Assembly (NCBI GenBank): GCA_029378245.1
Contig: JARKIF010000005.1
Coordinates: 930,001-994,000, forward strand
Source of the DNA: Roridomyces roridus
Lineage: Eukaryota; Basidiomycota; Agaricomycetes; Agaricales; Mycenaceae
Length of the DNA stretch: 64,000 bases
Direction: 5' to 3'
Part shown: piece by piece, positions 23,101-33,729 of the stretch
Layout: every line of letters begins with the position of its first letter
Numbering within the stretch: position 1 is the stretch's first letter
Translations under genes and position numbers: made by a program
Notes under the pieces: model-generated
What the model saw: the letters and a program-made list of their open reading frames with translations, nothing else
Database searches by the model: none
Told to the model about the DNA's origin: nothing

Positions 23101-24275
23101 AAGAAGATGGCATGGCAGGGCGTTGCACTTCTCTCCTTCATTGACGAGAAAGCCTTGCTGGATTCGATGGCGAAGCCTCTGGACTTTTTACCCCTCGACG
23201 AGCGCCCGGAACTCGACGATTATTCCGACCTCCCTCCGCCGCAGAACAGCGATCCGCCTTACACGGTCTTTCTCAGCCAGGACGAAAGGAAGAGGAACAC
23301 GTGGCGCAATAATGTCGTTTTTGCATCCGACGAGCATCCTCTCTATCCTTTCTACGAGCAACTGTACGGAAAGCGGAAGAGTGACACTGTGAGTAGCTCT
23401 ATCCAACGGAGATCCTCTTCTGACTTGTGTGTTAGCCTACGCCGCTGGATGTCAAGCTCAGCCAAGGGATCAGCGGATCCGTTTGTCCCAATCCGGACTG
23501 CATCCCCGGCTCGACATTTTATTCTCCCTTGCATAACAGTCCTGATATCAGGAACGACAAATCACTCTCCGTCTATTACTTCTTCCCCAGACAACTGTCT
23601 CCCCACAAATCTGCTCTACTCCCTGGTGCACGGAGACCGCGGGGTGTTCTCAGCGCCTCTGACCTCGAACAAGCTCGGCGTGGTGGGCGAGGACGCGGCG
23701 GCGGCGGCGGCGGAGGCCGTGGCTCGTACAACGGCAGTCGAAACGATCCATTCCATTCAAGACCGCATGGCGGGGATAGAGGACGGGGAAACGACAGGGG
23801 AAATCGCGGCAACCCGCAGAATCAATACCAGCAGCAGCCACAGCAGCAGTCACAGCACTATTCTATGCGCCCTCCGCAGCAACAACAACATTACCAGCCA
23901 CCCCAGCAATATGGAGGCTACGATCATGGTCCGCCGCGGGGTCCGCCGCCGCAGAACTATAACGCATATCGTGGAGGTCCTCCTCCACCGAGAGGAGGCG
24001 GGCCGCCGCCCAATTACAATTCTTATGGACAACAGGGATATGATAACAACAACTATGGTGTTTATGGTGCTCCATCAAGCGGATACGGTGGGCAGCCCTC
24101 GTATGGAGGTTATGGCGGGTATGGTGGCCAAGACGGTGGTCAAGGCGGTCAAGGCGGTGGTCAAGGCGGTCAAGGCGGTGGTCGAGGCGGCGGCCAAGGC
24201 GGATACCCAGGACAATACAATGGAGGAGCACGGGGAGGCTACAATAACGCCCCAAGAGGACGTGGAGGTTGGTGA
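20128..24275 (+). CDS. RAT1: Nuclear 5'-3' exoribonuclease RAT1/XRN2
   Basis: RAT1 degrades uncapped nuclear RNA, drives torpedo termination of Pol II and trims 5.8S rRNA. The first coding exon is only the ATG (20128-20130); the next starts [16 protein letters not shown]. Catalytic-domain motifs follow: [98 protein letters not shown], a CCHC knuckle ([14 protein letters not shown]) typical of the RAT1 rather than XRN1 branch, and [20 protein letters not shown]. Later segments include [40 protein letters not shown] and [20 protein letters not shown]. The C-terminus is a long RGG/Gln/Gly-rich tail (about 23670-24275) with tandem GGQ repeats. About twelve introns were placed, all in frame. Confidence 0.95.
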
Positions 24276-24344
24276 GACGGTATATTATTTACAGAATTAT
24301 GTACCGGTAGGTACTACAGCTTGTAGGAATGTATGGTCTACGTG

Positions 24345-25113
24345 TCAGAGCTCATCCTTGCCTCGCGGTCGTTGTTCAGCAATTTTGACCCTTATCCAAT
24401 CGAAAACGCGCTCGGTTACGTGTTCAACAGGATGGTCGTAGAGATAGGGCAGTATTGGAACCTGTGAGGCGTTGGTTTGCAGCATGAATGCCTTAACATT
24501 GGACTTACAATGGCCAAACCCGTTACGGTGGGTCCCCAAGCGCGAAGACGAGGGGTTTGAACTTTGTCAAATGCCTTCTTCGCCTGCTTCACAGCTGTGT
24601 GTATAGTCAAGGCGGGAAGAGCCCTGGTGGCTTTGAGTATCACGGTGCAGAGTTCTAGGAACACGACTGACATGGAAGCGATGGATTGAAATGCTGCTCG
24701 TTCAACGCCCACCAGTCCGATTCGGGCAGGTTCCGAGAAGTTGGCAGCCTCTAGCGGTGTAGGACCTCGCCGATGGGCTTTGTATGATTCGTAGCTGACG
24801 TCTCCGGCGAGATACAGCCAAGAAACGCCATAGGCAGCGGTGACTACCCATGGAGGAACCACGGGTCGAAAGGCTTCACCGATATCGCTCGTATATGCGA
24901 CATACCTGGCGGAGCACTGGTCAGCTAGGCTTGGAGGATCATGGTACTGAAATACCGAGTGGCTGCACGGAGAGCTGTTCTTAGACGAGCACCGTAGGCT
25001 GCATAACGGAGATTGGAGTCGGTAGAGTCGGCGTTCTGGTCAGCGAGAAATTCGACCTCCTCGCCGACGGCCTCGGTGACAGACTCTGTGATGGTTTGAG
25101 ATTGAGAGGACAT
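24345..25113 (-). CDS. MTP18/MTFP1-like mitochondrial inner membrane protein
   Basis: MTFP1 (mitochondrial fission process protein 1) homologues are inner-membrane proteins affecting mitochondrial shape. Four exons join on the minus strand: the N-terminal exon from [20 protein letters not shown] to [19 protein letters not shown], then [20 protein letters not shown] with [20 protein letters not shown], then [20 protein letters not shown], and the last exon [20 protein letters not shown] to the stop. The pair [11 protein letters not shown]...YGVSWAYV-like and [10 protein letters not shown] are the hallmark stretches of the family. The donor after SIAS is AT|GTCAGT, which rebuilds [11 protein letters not shown]. 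An upstream in-frame Met at 25197 exists; 25113 is chosen as the conservative start. It is divergent from the forkhead gene by 116 bp. Confidence 0.85.
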
Positions 25114-25229
25114 GGATGGAACTCGAGACTCTGACGAAAGAGGCCGGTGAGCCGTAACTTGGCCGTAACGCGACGAAGTTCGGCAATCGGCAAACACGTG
25201 CGTGCGTCAAAAGGGCTTAGTCGGTGACC

Positions 25230-27178
25230 ATGGACATCGTCCACGACGAGCCAGAGTCCTCGACGGCAGAGAAGATATCTGCCTACTACTCGCTCGTCTT
25301 CCCCACCGTCACCTTCTATGTTCGCACTCTATCCGTCACAATCGGTCGTCGCTGCGGCTCAAACACCAATGCTGCCACCTCCTCTACTTCCGATACTTTC
25401 CAGGTCGACGTCGATAATTTCCAGGTCGATGTCGACCTCGGTGCACTGAAGAGCGTTTCTCGTCTACACGCAAAGATAGAATATGACCAGGAGGAAGACC
25501 GTTTTGTCCTTGTAGTCGTTGGGCGGAACGGTGCCTGGGTAGACGGTGTGTGGTCGGGCAGCGGCTCCCGCGCGCCCCTAGGCGAAAGGTAACCTCGACC
25601 GCACGCTTGGCTTCTTTCCCTCATATTTTATAGGTCTCAGATTCAGATTGCGTCCCGTACATTCCATTTCGTGCTGCCCCCTCCGCCCCCTCCGGAAGAC
25701 ACGCCGTCTCCCGGCTCACAGTCCACGCGACCGCGTTCACCCTCATTAGACATAACGTCTATATCCCCACCCTCTTCACCGCAATCTCATTCACCTCCGC
25801 CAGTCGACACCAAACCTCCGCCTCCGCCTCCCGAACCACAGATACAAACACCTAATCTCACAGCCAACAAGACAAATCCGAAGAAACGGAAGAAACCCCA
25901 ACTTCCTTCACCTCCAAAGCCAAAGCCAACTCCTCCCGACATTCCCGACAAGCCTTCGCTTACATTGCGACAACTCATCCAGCGTGCGATCAAGGACCTT
26001 GATGGCAAGGCTACGTTACAAGAGATATGCACGTGGATAATGAACGGATATGAGCATTACCAGCATGCGGATGACAAGTGGATGGTGCGGTTTCTGGCTA
26101 ATTCTCGCTGATACTCCATCTTACAGACACACAGAGTTCTGTGCGCCATACGTTATCTTCCGATAAACATTTCAAGAAGATGGAAAGGTGCGGCGGGACA
26201 CGGGGCAAAGGCTTCTTCTGGTCGATTGAGGACGAAGCCGAGGAGCAATCCACCTCCGCCGTTGCCGGTCCTTCGGCCAGTGGTAAGGCTGGCAAGGGAA
26301 CGAAGAAGAAGAAGGAGAAGCCTTCCAAGACGCTCCCCAAGGGCGAAACCGCCGCGTCGCCTCCCTCGACGACTGACATTGTCGTCGTGCCTGCCGCCCC
26401 TCCTTCGGCACCTGCTGCCCCTACTTTGACGACGGCACCAGTGACGACTTTGTCCGCGCCAGTAGCAAGCGGAGTGTTTGCATACTCTTCCCTGTCTTAC
26501 CCCACTACCCAGAACCCGTATCCAGTATCCGCTGCCCCTCCTAAGGTTGCAACCCCGGCAGTTCCTGCTACAGCGACTCCTAACGCACCTCCAGTGCAAC
26601 CACCGCTTGACCCTGACGTGTCGATTCCTATCGTCTTTGGTCCCATACCTCCAACACATCCCGACTACTCCCCATCGCATCCACACAACTCTGCGAAAGA
26701 GGGATACATGGTGCTCCACGAACGCACTCTTATACTTGACCCCGATGTATTCAGTGGGGTAGATGCACAGATGCTCAAGGAGCTCGAGCAGATGGGTGCG
26801 CGCAAAGCATTCATGGTACTTGCGGGTCACAAGGTGCGCGTGATCAAAGAGAGGCGTGCAGCCCGTGGTCGTGGTCGAGGTCGCGGGAGAGGCAGGGGCC
26901 GAGGTCAACCTGCAGGCCGCGCCCTTCCGTTCGCGCATGACCCTTCAACGCCGGCTGCTTCTGCTGACACTGCCCCGAGCGGCGGCGGGAGCGACAAGGC
27001 ACCTGTTACCGTCAATACTCAACCCCCCGTGCCCGTCCCAATCTCCACGCTTGCCAATGTTGGGAATGGCCGTTCGGAATCACCGCTTATTATTGTGGTG
27101 GATGACTCGGATGAAGATGATAAACCTGTTGTGAAGCGGAGGAAGCTAGAGGAGGGGACGAGTATTGGTGCGACTTAG
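25230..27178 (+). CDS. FHL1: FHA plus forkhead transcription factor, FHL1-like
   Basis: Fhl1-type proteins combine a phosphothreonine-binding FHA domain with a forkhead DNA-binding domain and control ribosomal-protein genes. The FHA part covers about residues 25-150 (PTVTFYVRTLSVTIGRRCG; DLGALKSVSRLHAKIEYD; VGRNGAWVDGVW; SQIQIASRTFHFVLPPPPPP). A proline/lysine-rich linker precedes the forkhead domain (KPSLTLRQLIQRAIKDLDGK; ICTWIMNGYEHYQHADDKWM; then SSVRHTLSSDKHFKKMERCG and GTRGKGFFWSIEDE across the intron beginning at about 26083). The C-terminal half is Ala/Pro/Thr rich, with an RGRGRG run and an acidic-basic end. A 21-nt tandem duplication (25398-25439) repeats FQVDVDN just before the FHA core. 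Confidence 0.87.
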
Positions 27179-27723
27179 TATGGTGTTTCTTGGGACGTCT
27201 ATCTGTGTACATATCTGTGCTGTATTTCATAGTAATCCTACAGAAGTACATTGCCCAAAAAAGATAAAAATTCCTGATACCGTTAGGTACAGGTTTCTAT
27301 AGGGCGCCCTAATTTTTGGTTTTTGCGGGCCATCACGTTTTTGTCATTGGTTTTTGCGTCAGCACTGATGGATCCAGCCAAATGCTCATTGAAGCCGAGA
27401 TTTGCCGCGCCACCAACGCAATATGCATGACCTCACCCGCCGGGAGCAGTTATATCCGATAGATTTTTCAACATCTGTGCAAATGCCATGCACAGATGTC
27501 GGGTTCTTTGCCGAAAGAAATCCCAGGCCTGTCAAAGTGACAAAGGGAGTGCCTTGCTCAGTCTCTTGCTTTTCGCCTCCGGAGCAACTCCCGAGTCCCA
27601 ACCAGCACCACATAGCGCCACATCCATATTTGAAGGCCAGGTCCTGGTCAAGCACCAATGAAATTGATCAAACACTCCTGCAAGCTCTTGTAGTGCTCTC
27701 TCCAAGCTCTCTCCAGCTTCCAG

Positions 27724-27771
27724 GGAGCGAGGGAGTGCGGCGCGTAGCGGCGCACGGACGAGCGACGATGA
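27724..27771. repeat. GC-rich imperfect repeat, copy A
   Basis: Unit GGAGCGAGGGAGTGCGGCGC followed by GTAGCGGCGCACGGACGAGC; about 80% similar to copy B some 130 bp downstream. Both hold an interrupted self-complementary core (GCGC..AGCGGCGC). Confidence 0.65.
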
Positions 27772-27852
27772 ATGATGATGTATTGCCCTCCTGTCCTCCT
27801 CTCTCTTCGGCTTTCAACTCACATTTTCTGACTCAACACTTTCTTGGTGGGC

Positions 27853-27901
27853 AGGAGCAAGGGAGTGGAGCGCGAAGCGGCGCACGACCGAGCGATCATC
27901 G
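27853..27901. repeat. GC-rich imperfect repeat, copy B
   Basis: Unit AGGAGCAAGGGAGTGGAGCG followed by CGAAGCGGCGCACGACCGAG; same order of blocks as copy A. The sequence between the copies (about 80 bp) is AT- and CT-rich and unrelated. Confidence 0.65.
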
Positions 27902-28199
27902 TAACGTCATGTGGATGTCCACAGATCCTACATACGCACCACCCTTCCTCATCCACAATTTAATGCTGTCGTTTTCGTTCTTTCCCTGAGCCTGAATCTG
28001 AGAACAAGAATTACTATTTGAAGGTCCTGATGGAACTTGTTATGCCCGAGAAAATTGCAAGAAAACGTGCTAGATGTTCACGCATTGCCGCTTTCGGTAG
28101 CAGGCCCTGCCGCTTGCCGGCCCTACAGCTTTATGGAAATAAAGCCGATCATATCTTGACGTCGGACGCCCACAACAGCTTGCACTTTCTTCCTGACCG

Positions 28200-29168
28200 T
28201 CATGTACCCCGCCACTTCTCAGCAAGCTCTTCATTGAGTCTCTGAAGGTCGCCGTCGCCATCCAACTCGGCATATTCCTCAGCAATATACTGCACCAACT
28301 GCAGCTTGTCCCAATATACCTCCGCCTGGTCAACCGTGCGCAGTCGGACCTTTTCCGCCACCCATTCGGAGGGCACGCCATCTGCCCGGACCATGTCTTT
28401 CAGCAGGATTACCAGCTTCGAGATATCGCCAGCCCCCTGCTTGCCCTCGAAGATGACATGCTCCCACACAACCAACTGGTTCATCCAGCGGATCAACGCG
28501 AGCTTGTTGACGGGTTCGGGTCGGCGGACGCTGTTTGCTCGAAGTCGCTTGGCCTGGGGTGCTTCCGCGGTGCTCGAGAGCGATGTTGTACGCGGCCTCC
28601 TCACAGCCTTGGGGCTCTCGGTAATTGCTTGATTGGATGTGTGAGCCCTCAAAATAGGTGCGGGTATTGCTGCTTCGGGCTGCTTCTGGGTGTACAGCCC
28701 CTTCTTCACAGCTTTCTTCTTCTTCGGCTTCGGCACCAAATGTGCTAATTCGCGGATCTCCCGCCGGGTGATGAGACGAGGTTCAGCTGGGGTATTGCTT
28801 GATTCAGCAAGAACCCCTGAGCTGAACAGGTCCTCTGGTTGTGTGTGGTTTGTTTTCTGGGGTTTGCCCTTGGACGGTATCTGGTGTAGTGGTTTGGGCT
28901 TTTGTCCAGTAGACGATTGGTTGTTATCGACTTTATTGGTAGATAGAGGTGGTGTTGGGTTGGATGATGTGGATTCAAAGTGGGTTGGGATGCATGTGAG
29001 TTCATGCACAGGGGTGGAAGGCAGCAAAGCAAAGTTTGCTTTGTGCCGGCAGTGGGGAGGTGTGCGAGATCTTTCGGAGGCATCTTTGGATAAGGTAGGA
29101 TGCACTGTGGACAGGGCATCCTGGTGGATAGGGGTTGTGTCTTTATCCTGATGGCATGCAACATCCAC
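28200..29168 (-). CDS. Intronless orphan protein, 322 residues
   Basis: A single uninterrupted frame of 322 codons, unusual here because neighbouring genes of this size have several introns. The N-terminal half is polar, rich in Pro, Thr, Ser and His, with lysine-rich NLS-like stretches (LVPKPKKKKAVKKGLYTQK). The C-terminal about 110 residues look folded and helical: VNKLALIRWMNQLVVWEHVI, GAGDISKLVILLKDMVRADG, EVYWDKLQLVQYIAEEYAEL. I recognise no family. The intronless structure and position in a gene-poor, repeat-bearing pocket leave open a retroposed, mobile or lineage-specific origin. The frame is well supported by length; function is unknown. Confidence 0.6.
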   Translation of the reverse strand: MDVACHQDKDTTPIHQDALSTVHPTLSKDASERSRTPPHCRHKANFALLPSTPVHELTCIPTHFESTSSNPTPPLSTNKVDNNQSSTGQKPKPLHQIPSKGKPQKTNHTQPEDLFSSGVLAESSNTPAEPRLITRREIRELAHLVPKPKKKKAVKKGLYTQKQPEAAIPAPILRAHTSNQAITESPKAVRRPRTTSLSSTAEAPQAKRLRANSVRRPEPVNKLALIRWMNQLVVWEHVIFEGKQGAGDISKLVILLKDMVRADGVPSEWVAEKVRLRTVDQAEVYWDKLQLVQYIAEEYAELDGDGDLQRLNEELAEKWRGT

Positions 29169-29749
29169 CTGATGTTTTATGGATGTTTCCTGGGCAGGGC
29201 ACAGCAGGGTTCAGCTGAACCTGGCGTGCTGCAAGAGCAGGTTGCATGTTGTGCCACAGAACTTTCAAGTTCCTGCCATGTTTCTGGTCTGGAGATGCAC
29301 TGAATACAGTGTGTCTCCTTTGTCCTGTTGTTTCCCTCAACAGGCTGGATAGCCTGGCGAGATACTACAGTGTTTGTGCTACTCTCGACGATATCCTATA
29401 ACCTGCGGAGGAAGGGTCATAGTCGTTTGAGCAGCGTAGAGTCTTGGGGGGGAAATACCTGAGTCATATCTTGGTGGTTAGGAGTTGGTGACATTTGCTG
29501 ACAAATATCTCCGCAGCCGCCTTTTATACCCTGATAGCCAATCAATGACAAATATCAGGAAACAATGTGCAAAGTCGGGATTGTTCGAGAACTATGATCG
29601 GAGACACATGGATGCAAAAGGGAAACTTCCCAAAGAGTGTGAACGCGGGGAGGTGGTGGGACGGATAGGGCCGAGATAAGAGAGTCGTCGCGGTGCGAAT
29701 TGGAGTATTGTGGCTGAGACAACGTAATTTGTTGAACGAATAGCAAAAA
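29169..29749. other. Intergenic region
   Basis: Nearly 600 bp with no convincing coding frame. It holds short frames only and TG/GT-rich stretches near the orphan gene start. It probably contains the promoter of the minus-strand orphan and the 3' end of the small frame at 29750-29971. Confidence 0.4.
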
Positions 29750-29971
29750 TTAGGTGGTGATGTTATCTCCAAAGATGGATTCGCCGAACGGGGGCTCGAA
29801 CGCACGTTGGAGGGTCGCCGCGCCGCCGTCGGGATGCTGGGACCTACTTGGAAAACGTTTGCCAGTCCTATTATTTGTCATACACGTGCCCACCGATACC
29901 GCTTGCTTCTTTTGTGTCTTCATGCGCAGACCGTGACGATCTAATATCTGACGAACGACGACGGTGTTCAT
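29750..29971 (-). CDS. Possible small protein upstream of KCS1
   Basis: A 74-codon frame from the ATG at 29971 (MNTVVVRQILDRHGLRMKTQ) to AFEPPFGESIFGDNITT and stop. A possible in-frame intron (donor GCG|GTATCG, acceptor GTCCCAG) would join KTQKKQA to HPDGGAATLQ. Composition looks protein-like rather than random, and the end is distinctive, but I do not recognise it. It would be divergent from KCS1 with about 40 bp between starts. It could equally be a chance frame. Confidence 0.3.
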   Translation of the reverse strand: MNTVVVRQILDRHGLRMKTQKKQAVSVGTCMTNNRTGKRFPSRSQHPDGGAATLQRAFEPPFGESIFGDNITT

Positions 29972-30011
29972 TCTCTGTCGGCCCTCTCTCCACGCTTCAG
30001 CCTCCTCGTCG

Positions 30012-33000
30012 ATGGCAGCGGCCGACAGCAATGGTCAAAAACCGCTGCTCTATCGCTTTCCGCTTTCCCCACCCAGCTCCGGTTCGACCAGTGCTTTACC
30101 CTCCCCAAAGATTCCCTCGGAAGACCGAGATCTCTTCCACAGGTCGCCCGTCCGTCTCTCGAAATCGCCCAGAAAGAAGCGACGCCAGGATCATAACCTA
30201 TCCGACTCGGACGGTTATGTCACTGAGCGCTCTTCACCTCGACCACTTCCTCGCTCCTCCCAGGCGCGGAGAGATGCAGCGAGGGCCCTGACCCTGCCCT
30301 CTTCATCCTCCTCCACGTTCGCTCATCTCAGTACTCCCCGTTCCCTGTCGGGCTCGTACTCGTCTTCATCTTCCTTCAGTTCCTCCTCCTCCTCCGCTCA
30401 TGAGCGCGTCTCTTCGCAACCTCCGACAGCCGGCATCGGTCGTAAGGTGGCAGCAACGCTCCAGCTGTTCAAGGAGACCAAGGAAGATACCGGGGGCACG
30501 GGTTCACGGGCTCAGCGCAACGATGATGTGGCTGAGCCCGAGTTCCAGTTCGTGAAGCGCGCGGAATGGCCAGACAGAGAGGCGGCTGCTGTGCGGAGGG
30601 AAAGAAGCCTAACGGCCTTGAAGCGCGTCCGGACACGGGAGAGTGTCTTCCAAGACGATCAGGTCGCCGATGGCAAATCTCCTGCTCGGGAGACCTTCCT
30701 CACCGATTTAACGCAGTGGCGGGATACGGTGACCAGTTCTCACGACAGTAGAGGCCGACGGCGTGAACGCCCAGCAGAGGATGAGCCCGTGTTCGAGATC
30801 GAGGTGCGTGCTTTTCCCCCGTCCACTGGATGTTTCATGAAAACGCTTGCAGCTATCTTCTCCTGCTTACCCTCCCTCACCTACACTATCTCGGTCACGT
30901 TCCTCGCGTTTTCCGGAGGACCCCGGTCATTCACGCGTTCGGACGACTACACCCGAACTACCTACGTCCCCACGTAAAGCTTCGGCTCATATTCAGATAC
31001 CCCAGCTGCAGCACTCGCCGACGGCGTCCGCGAGTTTTTCGCCTTGGTCAACAGATGATGAATCAGCTTGGGAGACCGCTTCCGTGACAACATCTACGTC
31101 GACTACTTCTGCTGGCGCTTCCAATTCATTTTCTACGCTCGCGCCCACGAGTTCCTACAAGGCCCCGCACGAGCAATCTAGTCTGGATGACGGAGAGGAT
31201 TTTGATCCGGATGTTGAACGGGAACACCTGCCGCATATTCCCCTTCGCCCTTTTCGCAATCAAGTTGGAGGACATAGTGCCATCTACAAATTCACCAAGC
31301 AGGCTGTGTGCAAGGTACGTCGTCAGCGCGTCAATCAGCCGCATCATCTCATATTACGTTGTCAGCCACTCGTATCCCGCGAAAATCTGTTCTACGAGTC
31401 GGTGGAACGGGAGGCTCCTCCGCTTCTGGGCTATATCCCACGATATCTGGGCGTCATGCTCGTCACCTATCGCAGGGTACCAAAGGCGCCGGCATCCCCC
31501 ACTTCATTGACGCGACCAGCAAACGATGCTACACCCGTCCCAGGCACATCTCCAAACCAGCAGGACGAACCGTGTGACACTGACACGGATGAGGCCGAGA
31601 TGCCGGAGGTTCTTCTTGACCGCAACCGACATATCATACCTCCTTGGATGTTGCACAATCGCACTCGGCCCCGTTCTCAGTCCAATGTTGCGACCCACCC
31701 TCCGCCTGGTCGTCCATTCAGCTGGACTCATTTCAAGCATCTGAGCAGCGGCGCTATTTCAAGCCCAGATCTCGGCACGCCGTCCATGTCCAGCGGCACT
31801 CCTCGCCCCAGTCCGCTTGCTCGGTATCCTCCTTACGTGACGAGCGACATGGACGCCCCAACTCCGGTCAACTCTCCCAACCAGTCGATGGGTGTTTTGG
31901 GGACTCGCCAATTCCTCGTCGTCAAATCGGCTTCTGACGAAGAAAACGGTGTTCGTCGGCCTTCGATGACCACATTTCAAACCACTCCGACGCCCCATTC
32001 GCCCTGGTTCGGAGGGCTAGGATCAACAACCGTCAACACCAAACTGAAGGATCACGTATTCAGTACGGTGCTACGCCGCTTTCGTCGACGTACTGGAGGC
32101 AGGCTAGCGGCTGATTCTAGGACCGATGACGACGGGGACGTCGCTGACGGTGAGGGGGATGGTACGCCGAATGCTCTTCGTTCTAGGACCCGTAGTGGTA
32201 GAGTTCGACCTTTGATTAGCCGAGTTGACGGTCTTCGGGAATTGGAAACCGCGCCGCCCATCCGCAGGGTTCAGAGCGAAACCTCCATGTCGATTCCTGC
32301 CAAGCTTCAGGCCCTGGAAGAGCATCAGAACAAAAATATGATGGACGTTTTCGCCGCGGACCTGAACGATGCAAATCACTCTTGGCCGACCATGAACCTC
32401 TCGCCGTCCATCAGCCGGCGGCGCAGCCGTTCTCGCTCCTTGGACTTTGGTGCCTCGCCTCCTCCGCTGAGGTCCTCGCACGCATCATTCCAAGTCGATG
32501 CCCCATCCCTGCCGGAGCTAGATCCCACTGTCACACGACAGAACCATTTTATCCTCATGGAAGATCTCACTGGGCGCTTGAATCGGCCATGTGTTATGGA
32601 CCTGAAAATGGGGACGCGGCAGTACGGGTTGGACGCTACCCCGGCAAAGAAGAAGAGCCAACGGAAGAAATGCGACCGGACCACGAGTAGGACCTTGGGT
32701 GTCCGGGTGTGCGGCATGCAGGTACGGTTCCCCTGATTCTCTTGTTCCTTCAACTAATCCAATCTAGGTCTGGAATCAAGTAACACAGTCGTATGTGGCA
32801 CAAGACAAGTATATGGGACGTGACGTTCGTCCTGAGGCCTTTCCTTCTGTTCTGGCGTCCTTCTTGCACGATGGCGAACGGCTGCTTGCATACCAGATCC
32901 CCATTTTGTTGCAGAAGCTGTACGGCCTTGCACGCATCATCAATCGGCTCAAAGGCTATCGGTTCTATGGCTGCAGCCTTCTCCTGATATACGACGGCGA

Positions 33001-33568
33001 TCATGAGCTCCAAGAAAGCTTCCGGTCCTGCACCCTGGAGCAGCCCTCTTCTCGCAGTAAACGGGGCGAGTCTCTGGAGCGTCACAGCACCCGCACGGAC
33101 TATGAGCCGACACTCCGTCGCACACACAGCGAGGATGTGCTTCTAGGTTCGACAACCAAGCCCGGCCGACGCAAACGAGGCGAGATCAACGTTCGGATAG
33201 TTGACTTTGCGCACACAACTTCTGGGCGGGATTGGCTTCCGTATTTCAACATAAACGACCGGGCGGCAGAGATGACAACGTCCCAGGGTTATGTGGCTGA
33301 TGTGGATCCAGAGACAGGGCTCATTTATGCACGCTTCCCTCCGCATTATCCGGAAGAGGCGGATCGTGGGTTTCTATTTGGTCTGAGGAGTCTGACGGTG
33401 GCCTTGGAACAGATATGGAATGACGAACGCATCCGCCGAATCAAGGAGTGCCGAGACGATACTACCGTCCCTCGTCTTCCTCCACTTCCGACAGAAAACA
33501 AGAAAATATTCGAGGAGATTTTTGGCAGGCTGGAAGATGGCGAGGATCCTGGCCTGGTTTCTACATGA
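30012..33568 (+). CDS. KCS1: Inositol hexakisphosphate kinase KCS1
   Basis: KCS1 phosphorylates IP6 to 5-IP7, the inositol pyrophosphate signal read by SPX domains. Four exons: a disordered Ser/Arg-rich N-terminal exon (to FEIE, about 30803), a second to VCK (about 31315), a long third, and a last one from [20 protein letters not shown] (about 32768). The catalytic signature of the IPK family is [19 protein letters not shown] (PxxxDxKxG). Supporting motifs are [20 protein letters not shown] at the N-lobe, [36 protein letters not shown], and the metal-binding [14 protein letters not shown]. Large insertions between lobes (about 31490-32520) are low complexity, as in fungal homologues. The start Met at 30012 is the likeliest. 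Confidence 0.93.
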
Positions 33569-33729
33569 CGCTACATTAACACTTGATTCTCTAATTCGGC
33601 ACGCATGTATCTTCTCCATAGACGACTACGGTCACTGTAGCATCAAAAGCATATTTTCATTTTGCTCATTTACATTCGATCACGTGGACGTGACTTCCTC
33701 TTACACCTCTACCAACTACGATACATGGT

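Larger units (their letters stand above)
27179..28199. other. Gene-poor region with GC-rich imperfect repeats
   Basis: About 1 kb between the forkhead gene and an orphan gene. I see no splice-supported coding frame. It includes two copies of TTGGTTTTTGCG (about 27316 and 27349), CT-rich CTCTCTCCA direct repeats around 27698-27716, and the pair of 47-bp GC-rich repeats listed separately. It may be a transposon remnant or just regulatory sequence. Confidence 0.5.

Noticed and set aside
24130..24200. Tandem GGTCAAGGC repeats at the end of RAT1 as a minisatellite of interest
   Set aside because: They encode Gly-Gln repeats of the RGG/Gly-rich tail, which is common in fungal RNA-binding proteins.
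27316..27360. Two copies of TTGGTTTTTGCG as a possible CRISPR-like or terminal repeat
   Set aside because: Only two short low-complexity copies, with no regular spacers and no matching end elsewhere in the window.
29169..29749. Coding gene between the orphan and KCS1
   Set aside because: Only short frames with no splice support, no conserved motif and biased composition.
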